Source: Enorma phocaeensis (GTDB lineage: Bacteria; Actinomycetota; Coriobacteriia; Coriobacteriales; Coriobacteriaceae). Taken from it: DNA of 64,000 nt. Location of the stretch: positions 294,451 through 358,450 of the forward strand of contig NZ_LT891970.1 in the NCBI RefSeq assembly GCF_900186505.1, read 5' to 3'. Below the pieces are notes generated by a model. The model did not search any database. It was not told the origin of the DNA and worked only from the letters and a program-made list of their open reading frames with translations. How positions within the stretch are numbered: position 1 is the first letter of the stretch; every line of letters begins with the position of its first letter. The translations under genes and the position numbers were made by a program. Shown one piece after another: positions 25,656 through 35,158 of the stretch.

Positions 25656-26972
25656 CTATTCTTCGCTATCGCCAGCGTCGTCAGCCTCTCGGATTGTTTC
25701 AAGCACATCTTCCGCAACATCGTCGGTCATCTCGGAGTCCAAACCGATATGATCCACAAGATCCGAAACACGAAGCTCTTTCTCAACCAAAAAGCGCTTG
25801 TGATAAAACGTATCGGCGATTGATAGGGTGCGCTGCATCTGACCGGTATCAAATAGCGCACCGATCAGACCGCCAATAATGGGGACACCACGCTGAACGG
25901 CCTTTTGCGGCAAGCGCTTCCCAACCTGTTCAAGAATGTTCCGGAAGGCGCTTCTTTCCAGTCCGGCCTTACCCGCCTTCTCAAGCGCCTTGCGAGCAGA
26001 AGCGTGAGCAAGGGCGCGCATCTGTGCGATGAGCAGGCATGCCCCTCCCCGCTCAGCCATCGCCTGCCAACCCTTTTTCACCACTTGGCCAACCGTGGCA
26101 ACCTCAGCAATTCCCATTATTTTGCCAACCACGCCAGCAGCGCCACCCAAGTCTGCCCCGGTCGGAGAGAAAGCAAACGAAAGAACTTGGGAGGCAATCA
26201 TTAGCTCCGAGGGATCATTTCTGACATCGTATCCATATGACAGGGCAATTGACTGAACTGCTCGGTAGTATAGAAACATACTAAGAACCAAATTAAATGG
26301 AATCCCTGCGAAACCAACCGCGCCCGTTGCCGCGCCCTCAACTGCCGCCAGAAGAAGATGCTGAACATTCTGACCTTGAGCCGCCCTTGCAACGACGTAA
26401 CTCCGAAGCAAGCAGAGTTCATCGAGGGATGACAGATGCTCCTCCGCTTCCTTGTTCACCGATGCAAGCACATCTTTATCTGAAACCGTCGCGGCGGCAG
26501 CATACCGTTCGAGCGTCCCAAAACCCTCTGCAACGATTTTCATCATTTGTGTATAGAGTTCTTGCTCCGTAAGCGACTCGGCCGCACCTCTTGCAAGGTC
26601 TTTAACCCCGTCGGGCAAGAAGCCCATCACAGCGCTTCCGGCGCGGTCCAGAATACCTGGCTCGGTCAGCTTTTCGTACCGTTCTGTAAGCTCGCTTAGC
26701 TCTCGCATCTCACGCGAATCATACATAGGATCCGGAGCAACATAATCTTCTCGCACTGTTGGCTCGCAGGCCTTGTGTGAAACTTCAGATCCGTCAGTCT
26801 CTCCAGCACCCCGAGGAAGCATTCCCTCAATAAAGTTACCCGCGCCGCCAACTGCGTCAGCAACAAAACCTGCTGCCCCTTGTGCAGCGCCTTGTGCAAG
26901 TTTGATTACATCGGGAAACGGACTCTTTCGATCGCTGAGCTCCGTAGCCCTTGAGTCGTTACGATTGTCCAT
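25656..26972 (-). CDS. EcsC family protein
   Basis: 438-residue EcsC-domain protein. The central part has the hydrophobic, glycine-rich helices of the family (VEGAATGAVGFAGIPFNLVLSMFLYYRAVQ) and YGYDVRNDP. The N-terminal third is an Ala/Gly-rich helical extension. EcsC proteins are often seen with stress or transport genes, but function is not established. The ATG at 26972 follows AGGGG; a GTG two codons earlier is possible. Confidence 0.85.
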   Translation of the reverse strand: MDNRNDSRATELSDRKSPFPDVIKLAQGAAQGAAGFVADAVGGAGNFIEGMLPRGAGETDGSEVSHKACEPTVREDYVAPDPMYDSREMRELSELTERYEKLTEPGILDRAGSAVMGFLPDGVKDLARGAAESLTEQELYTQMMKIVAEGFGTLERYAAAATVSDKDVLASVNKEAEEHLSSLDELCLLRSYVVARAAQGQNVQHLLLAAVEGAATGAVGFAGIPFNLVLSMFLYYRAVQSIALSYGYDVRNDPSELMIASQVLSFAFSPTGADLGGAAGVVGKIMGIAEVATVGQVVKKGWQAMAERGGACLLIAQMRALAHASARKALEKAGKAGLERSAFRNILEQVGKRLPQKAVQRGVPIIGGLIGALFDTGQMQRTLSIADTFYHKRFLVEKELRVSDLVDHIGLDSEMTDDVAEDVLETIREADDAGDSEE

Positions 26973-27259
26973 GACCACCCCTGTTCTCTAATGCTTTCCA
27001 GCCCCAAGAAAGCACATTTTTATTTACTCGCAATCAAAGCAAAACCAGCACAGAAACGATTGCTATAGCTAGAGCTGTCATATTGTTCGTGCAACATCTC
27101 TTCAAATAAGCTTAGCTCATCGTCCTACGGACACATTGCGCAAAACCGAGACACGCAGCTCCAACTCGATGCCACGAGTGAACCTCTCCCTCGTATCCTC
27201 TCTTAACTATGCTCTCTATAGAGTACCAATTTCCACTATACCGTACGCATACTCAAAGA

Positions 27260-27475
27260 ATGGAGAATGCACGCGAAAAGAGACGTCTGGGCACTAAGGT
27301 CCGCGAGTTGCGCACTGCGCAGGGCATCTCGCAGCGGCAACTTGCCCTCATGACGGGTATCAGCCGGTCCTACCTCTGGAAGATTGAGACGGGAACGGCC
27401 GACATCGGCATTGACGTTCTCATAAAGATCGCTCGTGCACTCGACACGCAGGTGTGCGAGCTAATAGAGTTTTAG
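27260..27475 (+). CDS. XRE-type HTH regulator
   Basis: 71-residue Cro/CI-type DNA-binding protein (GTKVRELRTAQGISQRQLAL then MTGISRSYLWKIETG). It is almost only the HTH domain. The ATG at 27260 has a weak ribosome site; an in-frame ATG at 27209 would add 17 residues unlike the family. It stands just before a Fic gene and a palindrome, so it may control that gene. A decayed copy lies downstream of fic. Confidence 0.8.
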   Translation: MENAREKRRLGTKVRELRTAQGISQRQLALMTGISRSYLWKIETGTADIGIDVLIKIARALDTQVCELIEF

Positions 27476-27506
27476 GGCGCATTTCGAAAGGCGATTTCCC
27501 TCTCCG

Positions 27507-27543
27507 TTTTACCGCCATTGGCGGTAAAATAATGGCGGTAAAA
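27507..27543. promoter_or_regulatory. Palindromic operator-like site before fic
   Basis: Perfect inverted repeat TTTTACCGCC-ATT-GGCGGTAAAA (27507-27529) followed by a third half-site GGCGGTAAAA (27534-27543) that runs into the fic ribosome site. The layout suits an operator where a bound regulator would block fic expression. Confidence 0.7.
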
Positions 27544-27552
27544 GGAGGCTAT

Positions 27553-28503
27553 ATGGCATACGAGCCGCCCTTTGAGAAGACGCCGGAAATTGATGACCTC
27601 GGCATGGAGATCGCCGAGCTTGTCGGCATGTTGCATCACGATTCGCATCTCGAGACCAGCCCAACCCTCCATCGCGAACTCCGCATCCGCACGATTCGCT
27701 CGTCGCTCATGATTGAGGGCAATACGCTCTCTGAAGATGCAGTCACCGCCATCATGGATGGCAAGCGCGTCCTTGGCCCAGCCAAGGACATTCTTGAGGT
27801 TGAAAACGCCCGGCGAGCATATGAGCTGATCGGCTCTTTTGATCCGTTGAACTTGGATGACCTTCTACACGCCCATCGCATCATGATGAACGGACTAATC
27901 GAGCATACCGGCTGTTTCCGCACGGGAGATGTCGGAGTCTTCAGCGGGGATGCGCACATTCACGCGGGGACGCCCGCGCGATACGTTCCTCAAGTCATGG
28001 CCGATCTCTTCGGCTGGCTCGCCGGCACCAACCTGCACCCACTTATCTCCTCGTGCATCTTCCACTATGAATTTGAGTTCATACACCCATTCTCAGACGG
28101 AAACGGCTGCACAGGCAGGCTTTGGCATACGCTGCTGCTTGCTCGCTGGAGGCCGGCTCTCGCCTGGTTACCCGTCGAAAGCGTCATTCGCGAGCGTCAA
28201 CAGGGATACTACGCCGCTCTCGCTGCGTCAAACTCAGCAGGGTCGTCCGAGTGCTTTGTCACGTTCATGCTTCAGGTCATTCGTGATGCGCTGCTTCCCT
28301 TCGCACGACCAGAGAGCACCGAGGAAACCCGTACCACGCAAGCACTTGCCTATTTCTCGGAACATCCCAGAGGAACGGTCGCGGGTCTCACCGCCCTGCT
28401 CGACTGCTCCAAACGCTCTGCCGAACGCCTTGTGGCAAAACTTCGCAGCGAAGGCAGGCTCAGGCGAGAGGGTTCCGCCCGGGGTGGAACGTGGGTTGTT
28501 TAA
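27553..28503 (+). CDS. Fic family protein, class II-type with altered Fic motif
   Basis: 316-residue Fic protein, expected to transfer AMP or another nucleotide moiety to a protein hydroxyl. The N-terminal inhibitory motif is SLMIEGN (Ser51, Glu55), typical of class II Fic proteins. The active-site loop is HPFSDGNGCTGR (His178-Arg189): the catalytic His and second Arg remain, but the first Arg of HxFx(D/E)GNGRxxR is Cys186. A C-terminal winged-helix-like segment follows. The ATG at 27553 has AAAGGAGG upstream; the longer frame is not needed. It may be active with changed nucleotide binding. Confidence 0.9.
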   Translation: MAYEPPFEKTPEIDDLGMEIAELVGMLHHDSHLETSPTLHRELRIRTIRSSLMIEGNTLSEDAVTAIMDGKRVLGPAKDILEVENARRAYELIGSFDPLNLDDLLHAHRIMMNGLIEHTGCFRTGDVGVFSGDAHIHAGTPARYVPQVMADLFGWLAGTNLHPLISSCIFHYEFEFIHPFSDGNGCTGRLWHTLLLARWRPALAWLPVESVIRERQQGYYAALAASNSAGSSECFVTFMLQVIRDALLPFARPESTEETRTTQALAYFSEHPRGTVAGLTALLDCSKRSAERLVAKLRSEGRLRREGSARGGTWVV

Positions 28504-28559
28504 GACGCTCCGGCAAACGTGGGCCTCTTTCGCGAATAGGGACGTTGGACTTCGCATCA

Positions 28560-28732
28560 TGTCGGGACACCGCTACGCTGGAAGCCTCTCAACATCACTC
28601 GTCCTCATGATGGGCATCAGCCGTTCCTATCTCTGGAAGATCGAAACAGGAACGGCTGACGTAGGCATCGACGTTCTCATTGGCATCGCATGTGCGCTCG
28701 ACATACCCGTGCGTGAGCTGGTGGACTTCTAA
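28560..28732 (+). pseudogene. Truncated duplicate of the XRE regulator
   Basis: From about 28610 the frame reads MMGISRSYLWKIETGTADVG and ends VRELVDF, nearly the same as the C-terminal half of the regulator at 27260. The first helices (VRELRTAQGISQRQL) are replaced by unrelated residues, so it cannot form a full HTH. Fic is thus flanked by an intact and a broken copy, pointing to local duplication. Confidence 0.75.
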
Positions 28733-28754
28733 GCCCATTCACTAGAGCGGACCA

Positions 28755-29645
28755 TCAAACCTCAGGAGGAAGAATCTCTGAGTAGAAATAGTCGTAAGCT
28801 CGATAATACGTGATGTCGATGGTATAGCCATCAGCGTTACGAAGCGTGCAGCTCATCGAGCTCTCATCCTCGACCGTGTCGAAGCCTGCTTCCCGACACT
28901 GCTCAATATAGGAGTTGAAATCATCCTCTGTGGCGCCGTAGGCTAAAACCTCAAACGACTCGTCATCATCATGCTCTACAGCAATCGCTGCAGCCTCCAT
29001 CTGAGGCATCATGCCGGCAAGATCGCTTGTCGGCCACGTATCAGATTCGACAGTCTCCTTCGTCTCCCCCTCATCAAGCTCGTAAGTGTCATTGAGAAAA
29101 TCGTAGTACTCGGAATAGATGTTCCCATCACTTCCGATATAGCGGATATGAGCCATATTAGGCTCCATCAGCTCATACTGCTCCATGGTAAGGGCATTCA
29201 GCGAGTACGAAAGCTCGCAGGTCCATGGATCAGCTTCGTCACCGGGCGCAGCGTAATGCTGGTTCTCCGCATCGACATACAACTCATCCGCATCAACAGG
29301 CGGGATGTAGCCGGAATCCTCAGCATACATGCCGTCGAAAACGGATCGCTGTTCATCAGTTACATCCCCTGACTGCGTGAATTCGATGCTGATGCTTACA
29401 ATCGGATAATCGGAATTGTTCACATAGCTGAATCCAACACAGCGGTCGCCGTCGATGACCTCTTCTTGGACCGTCCAGTCAATCTGATCGATGGTAATGG
29501 CATCACCTGCCGGAACAGCCGACCCTTGCGATGCGACCGCAGCCGTTCCACCCTGTGCAGACCCCGCTTCCGTGTTCGATGAGCAACCTGCAAAAATGGT
29601 GATGCACAGCATGCCAATGATTCCAACCAAGGAACGCCTTCTCAT
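28755..29645 (-). CDS. Hypothetical lipoprotein
   Basis: 296 residues with a lipoprotein signal ending FAGC, an acidic Ser/Gly-rich linker, and an extracytoplasmic domain. The C-terminal 60 residues (DFNSYIEQCREAGFDTVE... then GYTIDITYYRA) resemble a small domain found in other surface lipoproteins of gut bacteria (possibly DUF6591), which I cannot confirm. GAGAGG precedes the start. It is followed upstream by another lipoprotein gene. Confidence 0.75.
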   Translation of the reverse strand: MRRRSLVGIIGMLCITIFAGCSSNTEAGSAQGGTAAVASQGSAVPAGDAITIDQIDWTVQEEVIDGDRCVGFSYVNNSDYPIVSISIEFTQSGDVTDEQRSVFDGMYAEDSGYIPPVDADELYVDAENQHYAAPGDEADPWTCELSYSLNALTMEQYELMEPNMAHIRYIGSDGNIYSEYYDFLNDTYELDEGETKETVESDTWPTSDLAGMMPQMEAAAIAVEHDDDESFEVLAYGATEDDFNSYIEQCREAGFDTVEDESSMSCTLRNADGYTIDITYYRAYDYFYSEILPPEV

Positions 29646-29708
29646 AGCAACCTCTCATTCAGTTTTGCGTGATATTGGCTGTGCTTCCGTTATGCATTCT
29701 TTAGCAGC

Positions 29709-30563
29709 CTATTCGGAAATCCTTGTGACCGTCAGATTGATACTCTCGATGCTCTGCGTATCAACAAGGTTATCGTATTCCTCGCCGTTCTCATTGGTCA
29801 TGAACGTCATGGTGATCTCGGTATTTGGTTCAACGCTTTGCCCGGTAACCACATATTGCCTTAAGGCTTCAGGATCCGCCACGTCGATATACGACCCATC
29901 ATCCGTCGTGATATCGAACCTGATGTATCCTTGCCCATATGAATCATTGTATGTTCCCGCCATCGAAAGATACCCACACGTTGCCAGGTTCCGACCCGTG
30001 TAGTCCTTAACATAACGCGTGTACTTATCCGGCGACGGTTCTACAACGGTCAGATCGGGAGCCTGCTCGTTCGAGGAAACGGGAGCTACGTACAGAACGA
30101 TCTCCTCGTAGTTCTGGACGTTAACCAAGTTCTCGTATTCTTCGCCGTTTTCATCGAGCATGAAAACGTAGTTCAATTCCGTGTTTGGAGCGAGGTCCTG
30201 AGCGACCACCATGTAATTCTGCAGAGATTCCGGCTGACCCCCTTCGTCTCCCTCGGAGTACTCAACATATGAGCCATCCTGGGTGCGGAAAATGATCTCG
30301 AGCGTACCCGCTCCATAAGCATCGCGTCGAGTTCCATCCATGGCGTTGTATCCGACCGAAGCCGCATTCATGCCAACGTAATCCTTTACGTACCACGTGT
30401 GTCGATCGGTCGATTCTTTGATAGCCACCTGCTCATGCACCTGGCTGGATGCTGACGAGGATGATGCATCGCTGCCTCCCCCGCCAGCCCCTCCCCCACC
30501 GTTGCATGCCGAAAGTGTCGCCGCCAGAACCAGCGCGCCTACCATTGCGATTGCCTTCTTCAT
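29709..30563 (-). CDS. Lipoprotein with two tandem repeats of one domain
   Basis: 284 residues. Signal MKKAIAMVGALVLAATLSAC is a clear lipobox. The mature part consists of two similar halves of about 110 residues, each with YVKDYxGxNxA, GY, M-GT, YGxG, TxDGSY, L..Y.V..Q, PNTE and NGEEY-NLV in that order, so the domain has been duplicated. Function is not recognised. The start has GGAG seven bases upstream. Confidence 0.75.
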   Translation of the reverse strand: MKKAIAMVGALVLAATLSACNGGGGAGGGGSDASSSSASSQVHEQVAIKESTDRHTWYVKDYVGMNAASVGYNAMDGTRRDAYGAGTLEIIFRTQDGSYVEYSEGDEGGQPESLQNYMVVAQDLAPNTELNYVFMLDENGEEYENLVNVQNYEEIVLYVAPVSSNEQAPDLTVVEPSPDKYTRYVKDYTGRNLATCGYLSMAGTYNDSYGQGYIRFDITTDDGSYIDVADPEALRQYVVTGQSVEPNTEITMTFMTNENGEEYDNLVDTQSIESINLTVTRISE

Positions 30564-30592
30564 TGCAGCACTCCTATCTCCCTCGAATATGT

Positions 30593-31141
30593 CTAGTCCC
30601 TGTTTGCAGCCTTCTCCTGCCGCTTAAGCACGAACAACCAAATCGATGCGACAATGAGCGCGATCGAGCCGATGACGAACACTGTGGACGCAATGCCCCA
30701 ATCGTGCGTGCTGTTGGGGAGCACGCCGCGGTCGCTGAAGTCCCACACCATAAGGCGCGAGAAGGCAAGCATCAGAATGGCGAACACCGCTGCCCCGATG
30801 GGCTTGCCCCATGCGGCAAGCGCGAGAGCAATTGCTGCAATAGCAAGCCCTGCAAAGATAATGTATTGATACATAACCCAGGGGGAATCCTCCATCGAGC
30901 CGTATACCTGGGCGTATTCGAAAAGCGACAGGTCGGCGGCGTCGGCGGCGGTAAGACCCGTCGGCTCGTAGTACATCACATCGGGCAGCTGGGCCGCCGC
31001 CTCGCGATACTCCGCGTCGGCCGATGCCCACGGGAGGAAGAATGCCGCAACCAGCACGATTGCCGCCACGACCATAGCGATACGTGCGATGAGCTGCATC
31101 TTTGCATTGCTCTGCTCTATCGAGCGATCCGTTCCGTCCAT
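30593..31141 (-). CDS. Hypothetical four-helix membrane protein
   Basis: 182 residues with four hydrophobic segments (near 20-40, 90-110, 115-130 and 150-172) and an extracytoplasmic loop after the first (FLPWASADAEYREAA). Family not recognised. The start at 31141 has AGGAAGGAA upstream. It lies 13 bp downstream of the MerR gene and may be its target or operon mate. Confidence 0.7.
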   Translation of the reverse strand: MDGTDRSIEQSNAKMQLIARIAMVVAAIVLVAAFFLPWASADAEYREAAAQLPDVMYYEPTGLTAADAADLSLFEYAQVYGSMEDSPWVMYQYIIFAGLAIAAIALALAAWGKPIGAAVFAILMLAFSRLMVWDFSDRGVLPNSTHDWGIASTVFVIGSIALIVASIWLFVLKRQEKAANRD

Positions 31142-31154
31142 ATCCGATTCCTTC

Positions 31155-31994
31155 CTATTCGTTTTCCGACATCCCGGCACAAGCTCTTGCAGCTTGACCA
31201 AGGAATGCAAACGAGCCCTCGCCGAAGACGAGCTCGATGGGGACACCGTTTTCCGATTCATCAAGGAACGCAACGAGGGACCGGGCCGCGAGGGCATCGC
31301 GCTCATCATCAGCGCAATCACCCGTGATTGCATGCGCTATCTCCCGCATCAACCTCTGCGCTGCAGGGCTGGCGGGCGCTGCTTCATCAGCAAGCAGCTC
31401 ATCAACCTCGCACACCCAGCCAGCGACCAGCAGAGCGGCTCCGTACCCGTCCGCATCGGCTGGCCCCTCGTCGCCCCGCAACACGCCGAGCACGGCAGCA
31501 ACCAGCTCGCGCATACCGCGGCGCACGGACTCCTCATCCGCCTCCGCAGCCTGTAGCTCAGCCGTCGCAACCCGCACGGCACGTTCAGCACTCTGGATCA
31601 GCGCAGCCTCCATTACGGCGTACAAGCGATCATCGGTCGCCGCCGTTGCCGCCGCCTCCAGATACTCGAGCGTGCTTAGTTTGCCATCAAGCTCGGCACG
31701 GCGCCGATGCAGTACCGTCGCCTTCCGGCGCAGCGCACGCTCGAACGAGCCATCGTCTTCCATCAGATCAAACACCGCCGACTCGATCTCCTTGAGCGTG
31801 AACCCTGCCTTCATGAGCTGACGCACCAAATAGAACGCCAGCAGGTCCCCTTCATCAAAACGCGAATACCCCGGCTTGGATATCGCCGGCTCCCAGAACC
31901 CCAGACCGTCCCCGTTGGTATTGGGGTTGCATAGGTCCTGGATCATGTGGCGCGTGAGGCCCGTCAGGCGCTCGACGTCTGACCGCTTCCACAT
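31155..31994 (-). CDS. MerR family transcriptional regulator
   Basis: 279 residues with an N-terminal MerR winged helix (WKRSDVERLTGLTRHMIQDL then YSRFDEGDLLAFYLVRQLMKAGFTLKEIE) and a long helical C-terminal region without the cysteine pattern of metal sensors. Two starts have good ribosome sites: 31994 (GGGAGGTGCCT) and 32108 (GGGAGGAATCC, adding 38 basic residues). I prefer 31994 because the HTH then starts at residue 2, as in most MerR proteins. Confidence 0.8.
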   Translation of the reverse strand: MWKRSDVERLTGLTRHMIQDLCNPNTNGDGLGFWEPAISKPGYSRFDEGDLLAFYLVRQLMKAGFTLKEIESAVFDLMEDDGSFERALRRKATVLHRRRAELDGKLSTLEYLEAAATAATDDRLYAVMEAALIQSAERAVRVATAELQAAEADEESVRRGMRELVAAVLGVLRGDEGPADADGYGAALLVAGWVCEVDELLADEAAPASPAAQRLMREIAHAITGDCADDERDALAARSLVAFLDESENGVPIELVFGEGSFAFLGQAARACAGMSENE

Positions 31995-32414
31995 AGGCAC
32001 CTCCCTCGCGCTCCATCCTGTACCGCCCGGTAACCGGGCGGCAAGGGAGCGTTGGCGGCGCACGGCGCGCTGCGCGAGCAAGCGGCGTTGCGCTTCTGAA
32101 GCGCTCATGGATTCCTCCCTTGGCAACCTTCGCTTCATACACCATCCCTTTCCTGGATATTTCGACCGGAAGCGAGCCCGGTCCTTCCATGAAAGGCGGT
32201 GTAATTCTTGCGAATCGATGGAAGCGTTTCCTCAGCTGCCAACTGAGTTTTGAAAACATGCCGGTAAACGGACGGTTGTGGGGCGTAGGCGTTACATGCT
32301 GAATGACGGGGCGGCTTTTCGCCCCTCGTGCCGACGAAAAGTGCACGGCAATCGCCAATGGCCTCGCCGTGCGCTTATGATGCAAACTACTTGATGAATG
32401 CCGAGGTGATTGAC

Positions 32415-34109
32415 CTACCAGCCGTAAGCGTATACCTCAACCGTTTCGAACTCCGGCAGGCTATCAGAACTGGACACCTCAAACGGCACAGTTTCACCTT
32501 CCGCAGGAAGGGAGGTGTATCCCATAAAGCCAAAAACCATATTGCCCTGGGAATCGCGCCCTATAGCAACGACCTGCACCTGCGAAGCCATGCTCTCGCT
32601 GGAAAGCGATTCCAGCGTCACCTCACCCGTGACCACCAAGTCAGAGAACTGACCTCGCCTCCTCGAAACGTTGGAAATGGTCAGCCTGCTCGGTTCGCCC
32701 GCCACCGCCTGAACCTCCCAGTCATCTGGACGGTTCACGGAAAACTCGACTGTATCCGGCACGGACGAGCCGTCGCCCGCGATGCTCCCCCAATACCTTG
32801 TCTCGCCAGGATAGAGATCGTTGAGCACCTGATCGCTCGAGAAGAGGATGCTGCCATCGGCTGCTCTGCCCGTGACGACCACGGTGGGAAACAGCGCGAG
32901 GACATCTTCGGTGGTGTTCGTTATGGCGATTGCGAAATGCACGTAACCGTTGGACATATACCACGTCGACTCGGTAATAACCAGGCCACTTGCCGCCCGA
33001 TCGGCCAAATCGGACGACGCGCCATCCGTGCCGTCCACATACGGGACGCCCATATCGGAGCGCCCGGCAGAGCTATCCGTAAGCGCTTGCGCCTTCTCTC
33101 CTTGTTGAGAGATGCTTGGAGAGGGATCGTCTTTGACAAGTAGATAGATGGCGGCACATGCGCACACGACAGCGAGCGCAGTAAACGCGAGCATAATGAC
33201 CTTACGATGCGCGGGAAACCGCTCGGTGCGTTGGACGGGCACTTGTCGCTCGTACGATGCAGGCTGCTTCGCGTTTGGAGCATCCTGCGCGTATGCCGGC
33301 TGATTTCCCGGAAAGGCGCCCGGAATCGCCGGGACGGCGCCGCCAGCGCATGCAGCGGCAAACGCCGTCGCAAAATCCTCGACATTCTGGTACCGGGAGC
33401 TCGGCTCGAAGGCGCAAGCACGCCCAAGCACCTGGCACACACCTTCCGGCACCAGGCCTGAACAGCGGAGCTCGCCCTCGAAAGTCTTTTCTGCCAGCAC
33501 GGCGCCCGTGAGCAGATAGCCCGCGAGCCGGCCGATGGCGTAGATGTCGGAACGGACGTCCACAGCAGCGAATCCGTGCTGCTCGGGAGCGGCGAATCCC
33601 CTGGTCCCCCACGCCTTTTCATCGCGCCTTGGCTTGTCGAACACCATCCGCGCGATACCGAAATCGATGAGGTGCGCACTGTCCTCGGCGAGCACCACGT
33701 TGCGTGGGGCGATATCCGCGTGAACCACCCCGTGCGCATGGAGCTCAGCGACAGCCTCGCACACATTCGCGACGATCGGCGCGACCTCTGCAAGCGGGAG
33801 GTGGCCGCGTCGTTCCATGACCTGCTCGAGCGTCTCGCCTGGCACGTAGTCACATACCGCCACGAACTCATCGGGCAGCTCGTACATGGAATGCACGCGT
33901 GGTAGATACGGGTTTTCGCATTCGGCAAGCGCTGCCCACACCATGCGGCGCACGCTTGCGAGCGGAATGCGTTTGCGCACGAACGGGCCGGCAGCATCGA
34001 GCGACACGAGCTCCGTCACGCCATCGATCCCATGTGCGAGTTGGCGCTCGACCACGTAGGCGTCGTCGATGCTCATGCCATGCAGCGCCTGCTTTTCTTC
34101 ACGGTTCAT
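32415..34109 (-). CDS. Membrane-anchored Ser/Thr protein kinase
   Basis: 564 residues. The kinase domain (about 15-270) has Lys46, the catalytic loop HADIAPRNV (Asp132, Asn137; Ala replaces Arg of HRD), DFG at 149-151 and the APE-like AAPEQ. The N-terminal glycine loop is not evident. A Pro-rich linker, a membrane helix near 303-326 and an extracytoplasmic C-terminal domain of about 170 residues follow. The start overlaps the stop of the upstream HTH gene (ATGA), so the two proteins are coupled and probably form a sensory pair. Confidence 0.87.
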   Translation of the reverse strand: MNREEKQALHGMSIDDAYVVERQLAHGIDGVTELVSLDAAGPFVRKRIPLASVRRMVWAALAECENPYLPRVHSMYELPDEFVAVCDYVPGETLEQVMERRGHLPLAEVAPIVANVCEAVAELHAHGVVHADIAPRNVVLAEDSAHLIDFGIARMVFDKPRRDEKAWGTRGFAAPEQHGFAAVDVRSDIYAIGRLAGYLLTGAVLAEKTFEGELRCSGLVPEGVCQVLGRACAFEPSSRYQNVEDFATAFAAACAGGAVPAIPGAFPGNQPAYAQDAPNAKQPASYERQVPVQRTERFPAHRKVIMLAFTALAVVCACAAIYLLVKDDPSPSISQQGEKAQALTDSSAGRSDMGVPYVDGTDGASSDLADRAASGLVITESTWYMSNGYVHFAIAITNTTEDVLALFPTVVVTGRAADGSILFSSDQVLNDLYPGETRYWGSIAGDGSSVPDTVEFSVNRPDDWEVQAVAGEPSRLTISNVSRRRGQFSDLVVTGEVTLESLSSESMASQVQVVAIGRDSQGNMVFGFMGYTSLPAEGETVPFEVSSSDSLPEFETVEVYAYGW

Positions 34110-34549
34110 ACGGAACCATCCTCGGGATTCACCAGCGTGCGCTCGCCCAAGCGGTAGAGCTCGTCATCGCATTGCGCCAATGTGAGGCCACGCTCGATGC
34201 ACCAGATGATGACGGCGTCGCGCGAGCGCTTGGGCCAGAGTTCAGAAACGCCCGCAAGTCTTAGGATCCGCTGCGTCTCAATAAGGCTGCAATGCAGGGC
34301 AAGCGCGAGCTTGATTGCGTTATCACGACCAGGGAGGCTCTTCCCCTTGAAGATATCGTAAACGAAGGTTTCGTTTACCGTCGACTCACGCACCACGGCA
34401 GAGCGCTTCATGCCGCGATCTTTTCTCAGCTCGTTAAGATAGTCAGATAGTTCACGATCGATGGTCTCGCCCTGGAGCAGGTAGTCCTCGGGTCTTGCGG
34501 CAGCACGAAGCTGCTCAAGCAGATCAGCCGTCAGATGCTCCTCGGTCAT
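34106..34549 (-). CDS. HTH-domain protein coupled to the kinase
   Basis: 147 residues with a Cro/CI-like helix-turn-helix (LNELRKDRGMKRSAVVRESTV then YDIFKGKSLPGRDNAIKLALAL). The C-terminal half (SRDAVIIWCIERGLTLAQCDDEL) is a helical region also seen in kinase-linked HTH proteins. The start ATG at 34549 follows GAGGGGGA. It overlaps the kinase gene by 4 bp, so it may be the kinase substrate or its transcriptional output; this is inference. Confidence 0.8.
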   Translation of the reverse strand: MTEEHLTADLLEQLRAAARPEDYLLQGETIDRELSDYLNELRKDRGMKRSAVVRESTVNETFVYDIFKGKSLPGRDNAIKLALALHCSLIETQRILRLAGVSELWPKRSRDAVIIWCIERGLTLAQCDDELYRLGERTLVNPEDGSV

Positions 34550-34576
34550 ACCATCCCCCTCGTCCATCGCGCAGCA

Positions 34577-35158
34577 TCACCATGATACCCCTCTTGCAAA
34601 ATATGGCTTCTCATAGAGAGCCGCACGCTGTCGAAGAGTTCGGATTTGTTTTGATGTGAGAGGTACTTCTTGAAAACAGATGTTCGACTTACTCTTCCAC
34701 CGCAGCTCGGCCTCGCCGCGCTGCCTCCGGCGCCTGCCGCGGCGCCTGAGCCTGGCGGACGCCCTCGGGCCCCCTATGCAGCGGTCGAGCCTGCCCGCGG
34801 CGACCTCGCGGTAGATCGTGGCGTCGCTGACGGCGAGGTCGGGGCGCTCGAGGAGGATCCTGCCCTCGAGCTGCTCGGGCGACCATCGCCCCTCGAGGAC
34901 GCGCGACCTGACGAGCTCCAGCCTCTCGGGGTCGTCGAGCAGCCGGGGCCTGCGGCACCGCTCCCTGCGCGCCTCGTAGCGGCGCTGCGCGGTCGATGCC
35001 CGGTAGAAGCGCTCGCGCGAGTTGCGCCGCAGCTCCCTCGAGACCGTCGACTCGTCCCTGCCGATCTCGCGCGCCATCTCGCCGACGCGGCGCCCCTCGC
35101 GGCGCATGCGCATGATGTCCTCGCGCTCCCCGATGGTAAGATGCTTGTACCGGCCCAC
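34577..35158 (-). pseudogene. Truncated IS30 family transposase
   Basis: The N-terminal HTH part of an IS30 transposase is clear (GRYKHLTIGEREDIMRMRRE, DESTVSRELRRN, GRWSPEQLEGRI), starting at a GTG with AGGAGG upstream. After about 150 residues similarity stops and the frame runs on into unrelated sequence, so the whole DDE catalytic domain is missing. The element begins near 35250, immediately next to structured element 2, and ends near 34690. It is an immobile remnant. Confidence 0.8.

Noticed and set aside
34577..35158. Functional IS30 element
   Set aside because: The DDE domain is missing and the reading frame continues into unrelated sequence.
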